From the NCBI GenBank assembly GCA_002428735.1, contig DIXO01000065.1, positions 27,782-51,502 of the forward strand: a DNA stretch of 23,721 nt, given 5' to 3'. Both the position numbers and the translations under genes were made by a program. The DNA comes from Syntrophaceae bacterium UBA6078 (lineage in GTDB: Bacteria; Desulfobacterota; Syntrophia; Syntrophales; UBA2210). Below the pieces are notes generated by a model that did no database searches, was not told the DNA's origin, and worked only from the letters and a program-made list of their open reading frames with translations. How positions within the stretch are numbered: position 1 is the stretch's first letter; every line of letters starts with the position of its first letter. Positions 23,579 through 23,721 of this stretch are shown piece after piece.

Positions 23579-23721
23579 CGGGAGCATTGCCCGGAGCCCC
23601 ATGAAAGGGCACGTTGGCGAAAGTGTCGCTGTCTGGATCGATCACAAGACGGTCGGAAGCAATGAGAGGAAAGGGAACAATTCCTATCCGTCAGAGTAAA
23701 TTCTTCTGAGTAATCCCCCGG
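23579..23721. other. Window end, no convincing gene
   Basis: After the permease stop there is a short CGGG...CCCG dyad without a T-run, so no clear terminator is visible. A 32-codon frame (23601-23699) includes VAVWIDHKTVG, which faintly recalls the N-terminus of small 'translational machinery'/eRF1_1-like proteins, but it stops at once and has no good ribosome-binding site. I do not call it a gene. Confidence 0.4.

Noticed and set aside
23601..23699. 32-codon frame with VAVWIDHKTVG
   Set aside because: Faint similarity to a small-protein N-terminus only, no ribosome-binding site and an early stop; could be a fragment but cannot be supported.

Overview
The window looks like chromosomal DNA of an anaerobic, GC-rich Gram-negative bacterium, most likely of the Desulfobacterota / former Deltaproteobacteria. 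This is inferred from the mix of a sigma-54 activator with PAS domains next to a CoA-thioester catabolic operon, a fused TRAP transporter, a C_GCAxxG_C_C protein, type IV pilus/type II secretion minor pseudopilins with Thr-rich linkers, and a group II intron. No rRNA, tRNA or other taxonomic marker is present, so this stays an inference.

Layout. (1) 1-310: the 3' part of a group II intron on the + strand. Domains V and VI are readable, but there is no reverse transcriptase. (2) 356-6376, minus strand: a tight five-gene glycosylation operon. In transcription order it is a polyprenyl-phosphate sugar synthase-like GT2, a GT4 glycosyltransferase, an FkbM methyltransferase, an LPG-synthase-TM/flippase-like membrane protein and a GT-C/TPR (TMTC-like) membrane glycosyltransferase. 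(3) 6521-9800, plus strand, divergent from (2): four minor pseudopilin genes (GspH/FimT-, PilX-, PilV/GspI- and PilW/GspJ-like). The last is fused through a 43-residue pure Thr/Ser tract to a C-terminal beta-type domain. A strong sigma-70 promoter lies in the divergent intergenic region. (4) 9816-11141, minus: an MtaD-type amidohydrolase. (5) 11356-13179, plus: a PAS-PAS-AAA+-Fis sigma-54 activator. (6) 13374-23578, plus: eight co-directional genes, namely a large acyl-CoA dehydrogenase, a C_GCAxxG_C_C protein, a 3-hydroxyacyl-CoA dehydrogenase, an SDR, a thiolase, an MmgE/PrpD protein, a TRAP solute receptor and a fused TRAP DctQM permease. The tail (23579-23721) holds no convincing gene.

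How the parts work together. Regions 2 and 3 are back to back. The cluster has a sugar-lipid donor synthase, a possible flippase and a membrane glycosyltransferase with TPR repeats, and it faces a pseudopilin carrying a mucin-like Thr/Ser stretch. A dedicated pilin O-glycosylation system is a testable hypothesis. Regions 5 and 6 form a regulon. A canonical -24/-12 promoter (GG-N10-GC) lies 56 bases before the acyl-CoA dehydrogenase start. Dyads of the form TGTTGC-N2-GCAACA, likely activator sites, lie about 130-165 bases upstream of the predicted transcription start and overlap the end of the activator gene. The operon appears to import a carboxylate by TRAP transport and degrade it by a beta-oxidation-like route. 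No enoyl-CoA hydratase, CoA ligase or CoA-transferase is visible, and the MmgE/PrpD protein may take an unconventional (de)hydratase or decarboxylase step. The two halves also differ in base usage: genes up to about 11.1 kb have almost exclusively G/C third positions, whereas the catabolic operon is more mixed.
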